Shown here: positions 55,775 to 64,000 of the stretch, piece after piece
How the letters are laid out: every line of letters begins with the position of its first letter
Position numbering within the stretch: position 1 is the first letter of the stretch
NCBI GenBank assembly: GCA_963921795.1
Contig: OY997655.1
Coordinates: forward strand, 15,021,094-15,085,093
Length of the DNA: 64,000 nt
Direction: 5' to 3'
Origin: Nannobrachium achirus
Taxonomy: Eukaryota > Chordata > Actinopteri > Myctophiformes > Myctophidae
Notes under the pieces: model-generated
Database searches by the model: none
The model's input: only the letters and a program-made list of their open reading frames with translations
Told to the model about the DNA's origin: nothing
Program-made: the position numbers and the translations under genes

Positions 55775-58700
55775 GCTGTGCGCGTGCGCGCATGTGTGTG
55801 GTGTAAATGCCTTTATTATCCATACAGATATGCATTAGCATAACTCATACATGGGCAACTGGCGGCCCGGGGGCCACATGCGGCCCCCACCTTCACTTAA
55901 TGCGGCCCGCAGGTTAATATCAGAATACTGATATTATCGATTTCAATAATTCCAAACGTGCATGTGGAAGTCTCGGTAGGATTCTCTTAATGTAAGGCTA
56001 ATAAGTAACATAAGAACCTGTACATGCATTTGAAATTACGGTAAATTAAAAAAAAGTACTTTTCAGGATACCAATTAAAGAATGAGCAAAAATAGCAGAT
56101 CTGCTAGCTTGTTGTAGATCTGCTATTTTTGACTGTATATTATGCATTGTGGCCCTCTGGAGTGTGCGTGAAAATATAGTGGCCATTTCCAGCATCAAAG
56201 TTGCCCACCCCTGGCATGACTAATGCATACGTACTGTGCATTGCCCAGGTGACTTGGCAGAGCGACGTCTTGGGCAGGTGAAACTGAGAGACGTCCCCGC
56301 CTGGCTGGCCCTCAAAACCCCCGGCCGCCCTGCTGAGGTGGTGGACAAGCTCCACGGAGGTGAGCAGCACAGCCTAGACCGGCTCAGCCAGACTGATAAT
56401 GTAGTCTGGGATCACTTCACTTTACGGGGTTTGATCCGGTCGGGAGCGGAAACCACTTTACGCCATGTTGTCGTCCTAGACGGACTACACTTTGGCCGGA
56501 ACTATCAACCGGATTCAGTTTTAACCCAAAATATTCCCCTGCACCCAAGGACATACTTTTAGGGCCCGACCTAATAAACACCTTGATGAGGCGTAGTTTT
56601 GCTTTCGAAAAATTCGTTTGGTATGTGCATCTTTTAATCCAACTCGTAGCGACTGGCAAGACTACGTAGGCTACTCCAGCATTTTAAAAGGGATTGGGGA
56701 AACAAACGGAGGGAACCAAATCAAAGCGACGCCGCTTCTTCTAGTGGTTTCCGCGCTTTAGGCGGAAACCAAACGGTCTGTTGTGAACGAACACCAGGCT
56801 CTCTCCCGGGAGAAAGCCTGGTAGGCGAGGTTACTGATAATGTGGATTCACTCACACGTTCCCCACAGGAACAGCCATGCTAAGCACAGCCTACTGTACA
56901 CTAGGGATGGGACGATACGCGATATTATGGTTTGTCAGGATAAAAAAAGACTCACGATAGATAATCGTATCGTGGAGATTTCATTTATCGTGATATCGTC
57001 CTCCGTCATGCACTGGAATCAATTCACCTTTTATTTGCCGAGCTGCATATCCGGTACCACTTAAACCCTCTATAATTGGTAAAGGTATTTAAAATATATG
57101 TACTTGATACAGTCTTTTTTTCACTCTCTATCAAAGGTCTTTGCCAAAAAAGTCGGCGATCTACAAGCTTGTAGATCTGCAATTTTTTTTGGCAAATGTT
57201 CCGCCCCAAGATAATGTATTTTTATTATCGAGATAATATCGTAAATCGCGATTTCTTTTGTCACAATAATCGTGATATGACATTTTCATATCCTCCCATC
57301 CCTACTGTACACCACACACTAAACATAGTAACATACAGTACAGCAGAGGTCTTCAACAGGGGGTCCGCGACCCCTAGGGGGTCCGCGGAGGTACTGCAGG
57401 GGGTCCGCGAAATTATTGCTTAAAAATAAAAATAAAAAAAGATTTCAAAAAAGTTTTTTTTTTTTTTTTTTCACATTTATGTTAAAAAATAAATCATGAT
57501 TCTATCCATTTTGAATAGCTTGAATACATGATTACTATGCAATTGACAGATTGTTGATATTATTGACATTGGTTCTCAGTTAATAAGTAGTATGTTTAGA
57601 AATGATAGTGGTACGGCCCACCCTGCTCGCTGTAACTTGTACATGTTTAAAATAAAAAAATATGTCGTAGCCCCGACCCCCCACCCTACGAGGTGGTAGG
57701 GGGTCCCTGCTCCATCTCCCCATCAGTTTGGGGGTCCCCGGCCTGAAAACGTTGAAGACCCCTGCAGTACAGTATATAAACACTGAGTAATGACCAAGTG
57801 CTACGTGTTTACATACAATAACGCTGTACAGACCTGCTCATTGTTCTCCTGCTGTCCCTCTTCAGGCTGGCAGTGGTATTACAGGAAGTACATCGACGTG
57901 AGGAAAGGTGGTGTGGGAGGCGTGGCCATGCTGTTAGCAGGATACTGTGCCCTCAGCTATATGTGGAGTTACCCACACATCAGTAAGTGTGTGCGTGTGT
58001 GTGCGTGTCTGTGTGTGTGTTTGTGTGTCGGGGGCGTAGATTAGAGCAGGGGTTCCTAAACTTCTTTGTCTCAGGGCACCCCATAAATATTGTTTTAATC
58101 CGAGGCACCCCTACATTATAATTTTCATTCCAGCACCTTATGTTTATAGCATATCATCATTGTCGAGGCGTTGTGTGCTTGTAGATCGGCTGTTTTCACT
58201 AGTTTTGTGCGACAGTCTTGTATGAGGAATTATGATTATTATGTTGCGAGGAAAACGTTGACATAATAGCCATTTTGGTTAGAACTGACTGAAAATAACT
58301 CTGTATTTCAAGTTTAAAATGATACCAAATATTTGTTTAAGCGTTCAAATAAATTCCAAATATTACCAAATGATCTTGCGGCACCCCTGGACTGCCGTCG
58401 CGGCACCCCAGGGTGCCCCGTCACCCACTTTGAAAACCCCTGGATTAGAGAGAGTGAGAGTGTTTAAGTCATTCAGGACTCGGCCATCTAGGGTCTGTGT
58501 GATCGCTTGATTGATTGTCAAACTCGGCACGCATATCACAGAGTCTGACCCGGTCGGTCGGATCAGAGATTTTCAAAATAAAAATCACACCGGTGTGAAG
58601 TGAGCGGTACTGATGATGATGATGAACGCACATGACGTCACAGGATAGGGACATACAACATCAGTATTTGATACAATGGAAAAACACATGGACATACACA

Positions 58701-60330
58701 CACAAAGTGACATATTGGAACGGTTAGCACCGCTTAAACTATATCTGTTCTGTCAATATACAGATTTCACTGTACTGACGTCATAGACTGGCCTGGGTAC
58801 AACGGGTATTGCGTAACCAAAGGGGCACGCGTTCTGAATGCCCACTCCAAATTGCCCGATCGAAGCCCTGTTTACTTGCATTAATAAAACTAGTTATTAA
58901 TGCAAGTAAACAGGGCTCCGATTGGGCAATTTGGAGTCATACCCTCATAGGTGAGATGACTGAGGACAACAGGCTGGTCACATGAAGCCCAGAGATCCTC
59001 CGTTCCCTCCACATGATTCAATTATACTTTTAAAAGATAGGCCTAGAATTATTGAATGCTTTAACCAGTGAAAAATAGCAGATATACAAGCTCACAGCGC
59101 GGCACCGAGTGCCGCGCTGCGAGCTTGTAGATCTGCTATTTTTGAAAAAGTTGTGAAAATGTGTGCAAATCTTTGAACATATGTATTTTTAAAGCAAACA
59201 TTTGTAACTTAAGTTTTGCTTCTGGGTGGTCCCTGGAATGAAATATTTTGAGATGCGGGTCCGTGGCCAAATACATATCATTTTGGGGACCTTCACATGA
59301 AAAGGTTTGAGAACCACTGACATAGTAGTCTCTCAAGAACAGACAAACTGAGCTCCAGTTATGTGAAAAGGACCTTTTCTTTGACGATGGCTATAACCAG
59401 ATTGCTGACATGGTTTTTCCAAAAACCTTAGAAGGATTAAAAAGACACTTATAGAATCGGGTCAAAATTCGAATTTGCACGATTTTTTCAAAAATAGCAG
59501 ATCTACAAGCTCGCAGTGCGGCACTCAGTGCCAGGGGCGCTGGAAGTGGGGTGCTGAGGGAGCTGCAGCTCCCCTGGTGTTTTTTTTTTAAATAAGCCTA
59601 TATATATACACACACACAGAGCTATATTAAAACAATAGACTTTGGGGAATAAAATATGTTGAAAAAATTGATTATCACATGGTGACCTAATCACATGGTC
59701 ACCTTGCCACCTCCGGTCAGAAGGGAAGTCAAATTTAAATCCCGCTTTGATGGCACACCAAAGTCTATTTATTTGAGAACTAGAAACTGTCTATAGGCTC
59801 ATTGTTACAAACTAACACCGTTGTATATGGGGAATAAAAACAGTAGAAAACTGTTACAAAAATAATACCCGATTTTGTAGTGTGTGCGTGAGTGACTGTG
59901 TGTGTGCATGCGTGCTGTGTGTTGCACTGTGTGCTAAAATAACTAGTAACTATACAGCTCCTTGTTACACCGTTGTGCGGGGAATAAGCACCCGAAACCA
60001 TAATAAAAATAACCCAAAACCGGATAAAAAACGTGAATTTTCGGCGTGCAGGCAAAGGCCGCACGCATGAACTCCTCCAGGCTCAGCTCCCCTTGGGATT
60101 TGGGAGTTCCAGCGCCCCTGCTCAGTGCCGCGCTGTGAGCTTGTGTATCTGCTATTTTTCAATAGTTAAAGCATAAAATAATGATACACAATAATGTGTA
60201 CCCATTCTGAATGGGTTAAAAGACAGCAACCGTTACATTCCACAGAGACATTCTACCACTGTTTTCATATTTGTAATCAAGTGTGCTTTGATGTGTTTCA
60301 GAGCGAGAGCGCTGGAGGAAATACCATTAG
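50761..60330 (+). CDS. mtnap1: mtnap1-like (C17orf80) gene, seven exons, 530 aa
   Basis: Joining 50761-50770, 52327-52488, 53813-54220, 54855-55610, 56249-56359, 57866-57982 and 60302-60330 gives 1593 nt, 530 codons plus stop; all six introns are phase 1. Residues 6-23 form a C2HC motif (C6, C9, H19, C23) in [20 protein letters not shown], the signature start of C17orf80/MTNAP1. Residues 60-440 are low-complexity, Ser/Lys-rich and probably disordered. Residues 453-530 contain VKLRDVPAWL, then YYRKYIDVRKGG, a hydrophobic segment (499-516) and RERWRKYH at the end, resembling ATP synthase subunit f. Human MTNAP1 is reported at mitochondrial nucleoids and the inner membrane. Assignment rests on the N-terminal motif. 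The role of the f-like end is inference. Confidence 0.85.
51115..52135. mobile_element. CAGGGGTCTTCAA MITE carrying two nested MITEs
   Basis: The outer element (CAGGGGTCTTCAACGTCTTT ... CCTGAAAAACGTCCAGACCCC) in intron 1 is split by a second copy of the same family (51232 to about 51622, with reduced H1 at 51346-51382) and by the CAGGGTTCCCGCGG element at 51880-52070. Confidence 0.75.
51880..52070. mobile_element. hAT-like MITE, CAGGGTTCCCGCGG family, 191 bp
   Basis: CAGGGTTCCCGCGGTCATGA to AATGTGTGGGAACCCTG; a compact complete copy without H1. Others are disrupted at 21408 and 60968. Confidence 0.85.
52138..52250. mobile_element. hAT-like MITE fragment with H2
   Basis: CACAAATGGAACCAAATGGA, GACAAAGATTGAGAACCACT. 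Right half only. Confidence 0.5.
52327..52488 (+). CDS. mtnap1: mtnap1-like exon 2 (C2HC motif)
   Basis: Acceptor TTTGCAG, donor GCCA|GTAAGA, phase 1 at both ends. Encodes the rest of the C2HC motif, [19 protein letters not shown], then KASPTPTQRHPENPSDVLVE. Confidence 0.9.
52568..53148. mobile_element. Harbinger-like MITE, CTAAAGCCCCTTTTC termini
   Basis: CTAAAGCCCCTTTTC and its exact inverse GAAAAGGGGCTTTAG, 581 bp. Subterminal (ACCAC)n and (GGTGTT)n tracts are inverted counterparts. The middle is AT-rich with repeated ATAATACACTATAA. In intron 2. Confidence 0.75.
53150..53435. mobile_element. AAGTAC-family MITE fragment
   Basis: TACTCAAGTACTGTAGTTAC, ACTAGTTACTTTGTAGATTT and a half H1 (ATCAGCTTGTAGATCGTCTA, 53313). 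Ends not paired. Confidence 0.6.
53445..53795. repeat. Interspersed repeat, copy also at 4960-5345
   Basis: Second copy of the repeat with TTGTCCAAACTCTCCTGAAC and GTGGTATCAAGTACCGAAAA; half H1 at 53727. Its last shared bases (CACATTCTCTGCGTGTCCCT) lie within the pyrimidine tract of exon 3's acceptor. Confidence 0.75.
53813..54220 (+). CDS. mtnap1: mtnap1-like exon 3 (Ser/Lys-rich)
   Basis: Acceptor CATCGCTGCAG, donor CAG|GTTATT, phase 1 both ends. Encodes RVKKSKASVPLTSSSVLKP, a basic KIKKRRLIDELNQLATQS and a Ser/Pro run, ending GDLTPQP. The open frame upstream (53617-53812) is the repeat above, not coding. Confidence 0.85.
54373..54426. repeat. H1 palindrome variant with paired change
   Basis: Arms TTCAGAAATGGCAGATGTAC and GTACATCTGCTATTTCTGAA. 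Both arms read GATGTAC / GTACATC where the consensus has GATCTAC / GTAGATC. In intron 3. Confidence 0.92.
54855..55610 (+). CDS. mtnap1: mtnap1-like exon 4 (disordered linker)
   Basis: Acceptor CTCCACAG, donor GGGG|GTCTGT (weak but phase-correct), phase 1 both ends. 252 codons: DTNPKGISKKKKSQRQEKTP, SWTSVEDSEVEIVGGVVKVT, a Pro-rich stretch and INKADVVVNRTG at the end. No recognised domain. Low conservation is typical of this family's middle. Confidence 0.85.
55741..55771. repeat. (TG)n microsatellite
   Basis: 31-bp TG run in intron 4. Confidence 0.95.
55850..56220. mobile_element. hAT-like MITE, GGCAACTGGCGGCCC type
   Basis: CATGGGCAACTGGCGGCCCG to CAAAGTTGCCCACCCCTGGC, including GGCCACATGCGGCCCCCACC. 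H1 at 56085-56133 (AAAAATAGCAGATCTGCTAG ... GTAGATCTGCTATTTTTG). This TIR type also occurs in mammals. Confidence 0.7.
56249..56359 (+). CDS. mtnap1: mtnap1-like exon 5 (start of subunit-f-like part)
   Basis: Acceptor TTGCCCAG, donor GGAG|GTGAGC, phase 1 both ends. Encodes GDLAERRLGQVKLRDVPAWL, ALKTPGRPAEVVDKLHG. LGQVKLRDVPAWL resembles the subunit f segment LLEVKLGELPSWI. Confidence 0.88.
56902..57304. mobile_element. hAT-like MITE, TAGGGATGGGACGATA family, 403 bp
   Basis: TAGGGATGGGACGATACGCG to TATCCTCCCATCCCTA with exact 8-bp duplication CTGTACAC (56894-56901, 57305-57312). The centre is H1 without inner stem: GATCTACAAGCTTGTAGATC at 57159. Best reference copy for the family. Intron 5. 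Confidence 0.95.
57344..57764. mobile_element. hAT-like MITE, CAGAGGTCTTCAAC, without H1
   Basis: CAGAGGTCTTCAACAGGGGG to GAAAACGTTGAAGACCCCTG with exact 8-bp duplication CAGTACAG (57336-57343, 57765-57772). The ends match the CAGGGGTCTTCAA family but the middle is different AT-rich sequence lacking H1. Confidence 0.93.
57866..57982 (+). CDS. mtnap1: mtnap1-like exon 6 (membrane segment)
   Basis: Acceptor CTCTTCAG, donor ATCA|GTAAGT, phase 1 both ends. Encodes GWQWYYRKYIDVRKGGVGG and VAMLLAGYCALSYMWSYPHI: the YYR-Y-KYI-V-KG and transmembrane pattern of ATP synthase subunit f. Confidence 0.92.
58047..58442. mobile_element. hAT-like MITE, GCACCCC family, half H1
   Basis: CAGGGGTTCCTAAACTTCTT to CTTTGAAAACCCCTG with exact 8-bp duplication GATTAGAG (58039-58046, 58443-58450). 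Only the right H1 arm remains (GAGGCGTTGTGTGCTTGTAG, 58164). Confidence 0.95.
58852..58945. repeat. Short palindrome
   Basis: AATTGCCCGATCGAAGCCCT ... AGGGCTCCGATTGGGCAATT, with TTTACTTGCATTAATAAAAC and its inverse inside. Probably a small foldback element. Confidence 0.8.
59029..60219. mobile_element. TTAA-family MITE interrupted by a hAT-like MITE
   Basis: Left AAGATAGGCCTAGAATTATT (TTAA end eroded), right ATTCTGAATGGGTTAA at 60204-60219. H1 at 59083-59150 (stem GCGCGGCACCGAGTGCCGCG) and a second H1 split by 59532-60120. Ends 82 bp upstream of mtnap1-like exon 7. Confidence 0.85.
59532..60120. mobile_element. hAT-like MITE, CAGGGGCGCTGGAA, inside an H1 palindrome
   Basis: CAGGGGCGCTGGAAGT to GTTCCAGCGCCCCTG, 589 bp, with exact 8-bp duplication CTCAGTGC (59524-59531, 60121-60128). 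Removing it restores GCGGCACTCAGTGCCGCGCT, the H1 centre. Confidence 0.96.
60302..60330 (+). CDS. mtnap1: mtnap1-like exon 7 (C-terminus)
   Basis: Acceptor TGTGTTTCAG; with one base from exon 6 it encodes KRERWRKYH then TAG. Subunit f ends in a similar arginine-rich RKYH. Confidence 0.9.
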
Positions 60331-60499
60331 AGAAGAAGACTCATTCATTCTACATAATGGAGTCGCTATAGTCGAGTTGGGAACCGGAACCCGGAGGAAC
60401 CGGAACCGGAGATCCAACACTCACATTTGGAGCCGTTTCTGGTTTTATCACACTGTCAGAGCTGGTATGTGGGACGTATGATTATGCAATTACAATACC

Positions 60500-60610
60500 G
60501 GTGAATCTCATACTTTTTTAATTATCAAGGACCGAAAAGGCGTTATCAAGGACCACCATAACTCCGGGTCCATTTGGTTCCATCTGTACGCACTCAGAGT
60601 TACAGACCTG
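60500..60610. mobile_element. hAT-like MITE fragment with H2
   Basis: TTATCAAGGACCACCATAAC, GGGTCCATTTGGTTCCATCT. One end only, in the 3' flank of the mtnap1-like gene. Confidence 0.5.
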
Positions 60611-60710
60611 CAACTTGTTACAGGCAACCGTTACGGAATCGGATCCTTGAAACGGAATCGTTAAAATCCAAAGGACCCCATCCCTAGCAGCAAGTACGGC
60701 AGATATTTAA

Positions 60711-60716
60711 AATAAA
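60711..60716 (+). terminator. mtnap1: Candidate polyadenylation signal, mtnap1-like gene
   Basis: AATAAA 381 bp after the stop codon; the first such signal downstream. Unproven. Confidence 0.35.
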
Positions 60717-60967
60717 ATCATTCGGGAGTTTTCAGAAGCCTGTCCCACTGATTACCAACGCTAAACATCCGAGGACGTTCAAAAGTTTTGCATGCAGGCA
60801 GGTGTTGTTGTCAGCACTATTGGAGCCAGTTTTACTGCCACCGTTTTGTCTGAAATGCCATATGATAGTAAATGAATGGCAACATTGCATGTAAGCCATC
60901 TATCCCCCGTTTATTGTTGCAGTCTGCATTGATGGTGCAAGTCAAAGAGATGCACAGTAGTGCTTTC

Positions 60968-61921
60968 TTAGTCATGAAAGTCCTGGAAATATTTTGAAAT
61001 TAGAAAAGAAATACAAATCCAGTCCTGGAAAAGGTCTTCAAATGTATCAAGGGCCCTGGAAGGATATTTGGCTATTAGTCTAGTAAATCTAGGGAAAAAA
61101 TACACTCAGGTTGGACAAAATTGTATTATTTAGTTTTTCAACTGATTCTGTTAGGAAATTAGGTCTACTAGCCAGGATAAAAAAATCTACCATGATCTGC
61201 TCACTGCAAATACCCACAGTGGCCAAATCAAGTTGGGCTCCCATCGACTTTCTATACAGGAGGAAAATACCCAGAAAAAGAATCAGCTTTAAGTAGGATG
61301 TGAGGGGTCTAACTAGGGGTTTGTCATGATGCTGAATCCATTGCAAGCATTTATTTTGCACAAAAAACATTCCTTGGGCTAAAAATGGCCCCAGAAAATG
61401 ATGGTTTAGTGATGAAAAGTGATGAGTCATCAAAAAGATCATCTTTTGTTGGCGTTTTCCGGGGCCAATGAATGTTTTTTGTTGCTGCAGATTATGGTAG
61501 ATTTTTTATCCTGGCTAGTAGAGCTAATTTCCTAACAGAATCAGTTGAAAAACTAAATACAATTTTGTCCAACCTCTGCCTTAATTTTATCGGACTATAT
61601 GCATTGTTTTGGGCTATTGCGTTTGTTAATAAAATAAAACATTTTCCAAAACATGTATAACATTACACGAAATATGTAACGTAAGTCATTATCTGCCGAA
61701 CATGCTGCAGACGTGACAGAAATAAGACTTACAAGCTCGCAATGTGCTGCAGCCTGATCCTATGCCCTAGGATAGGTGGGGTAACAAAAAAAATGTAATG
61801 GGCATTGCACATAATAAGAGACTCATTTCTGCGCCGAAAGATTGTTATATAGGCTTTGAAATTGCGTTAAATATTGTGGAAACGTTTTGGAAATTCATTG
61901 GTGAAATTGTGTGGGAACCCT
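60968..61921. mobile_element. CAGGGTTCCC-family MITE split by a long-TIR element
   Basis: AGTCATGAAAGTCCTGGAAA and the right end GTGTGGGAACCCTG belong to the family seen at 51880. The insertion 61109-61574 and further sequence separate them. Confidence 0.65.
61109..61574. mobile_element. MITE with TIRs of about 85 bp
   Basis: GGTTGGACAAAATTGTATTA continues through CAACTGATTCTGTTAGGAAA to AAATCTACCAT. The same is found inverted at about 61490-61574 (ATTTCCTAACAGAATCAGTT ... ACAATTTTGTCCAACC). 466 bp, non-coding; superfamily not clear. Confidence 0.8.
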
Positions 61922-62017
61922 GACTCAAAGATGAGTTAATCTTGTATTCCCTCACAGCTTAGACCTGCATACTGTAAATCCTCAACAGCGACCTGTCGGA
62001 TATTCAAACAAGACACC

Positions 62018-62380
62018 TAGGGCTGTCACGATTATGACATTTTACATGACGATTAATTGTTACTCAAATAATTGCGATTAACGATTTAATTGTGTTTTTG
62101 TCGTTGACAATTACATTTCTGTTTGGCTTGTAGGCTTTGAAGTTGCACATGGTAGATATATGACACATAACCTAAATATACAAAGAAATGACTTACATAT
62201 TTGACAGATTTACACTTGAAAAAGAACCTTGGTAGTGGAAATAGCAGATCTACAAGCTCACAATGCGAACATTGAACATTTTTCAACATGGAAACGATTA
62301 TGACGATTGTGAAAAATAATCACGATTATGTAAAAAATAAATCACGATTAGACGATTATGTAATAATTGTGACAGCCCTA
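62018..62380. mobile_element. hAT-like MITE, TAGGGCTGTCACG family, 363 bp
   Basis: TAGGGCTGTCACGATTATGA to ATAATTGTGACAGCCCTA with exact 8-bp duplication AAGACACC (62010-62017, 62381-62388). Half H1 at 62237-62266. Reference copy of the family. Confidence 0.95.
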
Positions 62381-62439
62381 AAGACACCTGTTGTGACACT
62401 AATATTTCTTTGCTGTAAACCTTGTATGTCCAAAAATGG

Positions 62440-62515
62440 AAAATAGCAGGTCTACAAGCTCAAAACACGTCACGACGAAGACACGTGAGATTGTAGAACG
62501 CCTGTTTCCCTACCT
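62440..62515. repeat. H1 palindrome in decayed GCACCCC-type DNA
   Basis: GGAAAATAGCAGGTCTACAA and GATTGTAGAACGCCTGTTTC, with AACCTTGTATGTCCAAAAAT upstream as in the GCACCCC family. Confidence 0.65.
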
Positions 62516-62838
62516 TTGTGTGACACTATTGTCTCAAAGTAGTAGGGCATTACTTTATGTGGAAAAAAAGTTGAAATGTGGAGCTTTCTGTCTGACAGCA
62601 ACAATATGCCAATATGCGAGGTGAGATAGAACGTGAAGCATTTTCGACAAACCTTATTCTGTTTATGTACAACAAATACTCTTGTTTTTATTTATTTTAT
62701 GTTGACACTAAAAGTGAAGTTTACACCCGTGCAAAGCTATAATGGAACAGTTATTTTATATTGGTACCGTAATTGTTGCTTTTTTCCTTGCCATTTAGGC
62801 CAGAACGCAAATCTGTGTCACTTTAGATTTGAACCGCT

Positions 62839-63225
62839 TTAACCATTATTTTATGCTTTAACTATTGAAAAATAGCAGATATACCAAGCTCCCAAGCTTG
62901 TAGATCTGCTATTTGAATATTTTTTTACCCGATTCTATAAGTGTCTTCTAAATCCTTCTTCTAAATCAGTGCTTCTCAAACTCAAGGACCCCCAAAATTA
63001 CATGTATTTGGCCGCGGACCCCCCATCTCAAAATATGTTGTTCCAGGGACCACCCAGAAGCAAATATTTGAGTTACAAATGTTCGCTTTTAAAAAGATGT
63101 AGACAAAGACAAGATTTTTCAAAAATAGCAGATCTACAAGCTCACAATGTGGCACTCGGTGCCACGTTGTGAGCTTGTATTTCAATAGTTAAAGCATTAA
63201 ATAATTTTAGGCCTAAATGGTTTAA
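62839..63225. mobile_element. TTAA-bounded MITE with two H1 palindromes
   Basis: TTAACCATTATTTTATGCTT to TAGGCCTAAATGGTTTAA. H1 at 62868-62915 (short inner stem) and 63117-63180. TTAA at 62839-62842 and 63222-63225. Confidence 0.8.
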
Positions 63226-63540
63226 AGTAGATTTGAGCTTTTGAGTCTGTGGACATCTTTGTCTCCACTAGGTGGCAGAGTTGCATCACATCAGTTCAAA
63301 CAAGAGTAATTATTTTGTATGGAGGCATTAGTGCTGGAATCCAATCAGATTTTTTTACATCCAGCTTTATAATGCGTCCAGTCAGTCACATGATGTTATT
63401 GTGCATGCTTAGCGTGCTCACAGTGTGTTGAACGGTCAATGATGTGCCACCATTTGAACACCAGCAGAATATGAACGGACAGGCACTGAAACGGTCCTCA
63501 ACCGGACTGGACCAATGTGTGATTGTATTCAAAAAAATGA

Positions 63541-64000
63541 ATTTATTATTTACTTTCTTTGCTGCTGTAGTGAACGACACACATTAGCTACAAATGAAGA
63601 ACTGACAGTATTTTTCCAACGCCACTTTTTTTTGCCAACATAATAAAAAATAACTTCCCATTTTCTGGTGTTTTTTTTGTTTGTTTTTTGTTTTTTTTGT
63701 ACAATATTTTTCTCCTTACAAAAATTATAAATATTTTGTGTTTTCACTTTTCATTATTTTTCCATACAAAACAAACTATACAAATCAAGTGAAGACGCAC
63801 TAAAACATGAACTCAACAGTGAAAACGGGAGCAGAAATGTAAAAATCAAAATCTCAACTGAGGAACAAAGAATACAAACTGTAAATTATCGAGGCCTCAA
63901 AACGACCCCTTGTACGTACAAAAGAACACACCGTTTCACCAACACCTTCCACACGCCTGCGTGAAAACGTGGGCCCTTAAACCTATCATGTGTTACGAGC
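63541..64000 (-). other. Possible 3' UTR of a further minus-strand gene
   Basis: On the minus strand an AATAAA at 63546-63541 is preceded by repeat-free, A/T-rich sequence running to the window edge. No coding exon is seen, so the gene cannot be named. It could equally be plain intergenic DNA. Confidence 0.3.

Noticed and set aside
61089-61442. 117-codon minus-strand frame
   Set aside because: It overlaps the inverted end and interior of the MITE at 61109-61574; no homology recognised.

Overview
This is a vertebrate, almost certainly teleost, genomic window. It has intron-split genes with GT-AG junctions, very dense (CA)n/(TG)n microsatellites, tRNA-derived SINE remnants, and a large load of short non-autonomous DNA transposons (MITEs). 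The microsatellite density would suit a gadiform-like fish, but that is only a guess. No bacterial, viral or CRISPR content is seen.

Three genes can be built exon by exon. (1) The 5' end of rgs9 lies on the minus strand: coding exon 1 at 7398-7469 and exon 2 at 807-903, with the rest beyond the left edge. (2) gna13 (G alpha 13) is complete on the plus strand, five coding exons from 9330 to 44641. They join in frame to 377 aa, the same length as human G alpha 13. rgs9 and gna13 are head to head with start codons about 1.9 kb apart, and they are also neighbours on human 17q24. (3) A seven-exon plus-strand gene at 50761-60330 joins in frame to 530 aa. It starts with a C2HC zinc-finger-like motif typical of C17orf80/MTNAP1 and ends with a segment resembling mitochondrial ATP synthase subunit f. 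A possible 3' UTR of a further minus-strand gene reaches the right edge.

The rest is intron and intergenic DNA filled with nested MITEs. Many are hAT-like: CAGGGGTCTTCAA, CAGTGGTTCTCAAA, TAGGGATGGGACGATA, TAGGGCTGTCACGATTA and others, often with exact 8-bp target duplications. Others are bounded by TTAA (piggyBac-like or Kolobok-like), and a few are Harbinger-like or have 9-bp duplications.

The most unusual signal is one palindromic module, here called H1 (arm AAAATAGCAGATCTACAAGC and its reverse complement, around a variable inner stem). It recurs about 60 times as full or half copies inside MITEs with entirely different termini and target-site types. Its two arms change together from copy to copy, and several elements change family exactly at H1. 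Other notable items are a topoisomerase II-like gene fragment inside a hAT-like element in the gna13 3' region, flanked by a 100-bp inverted repeat; two unrelated MITEs sharing a telomere-like minisatellite; and a transposon inserted in the exact centre of an H1 palindrome.
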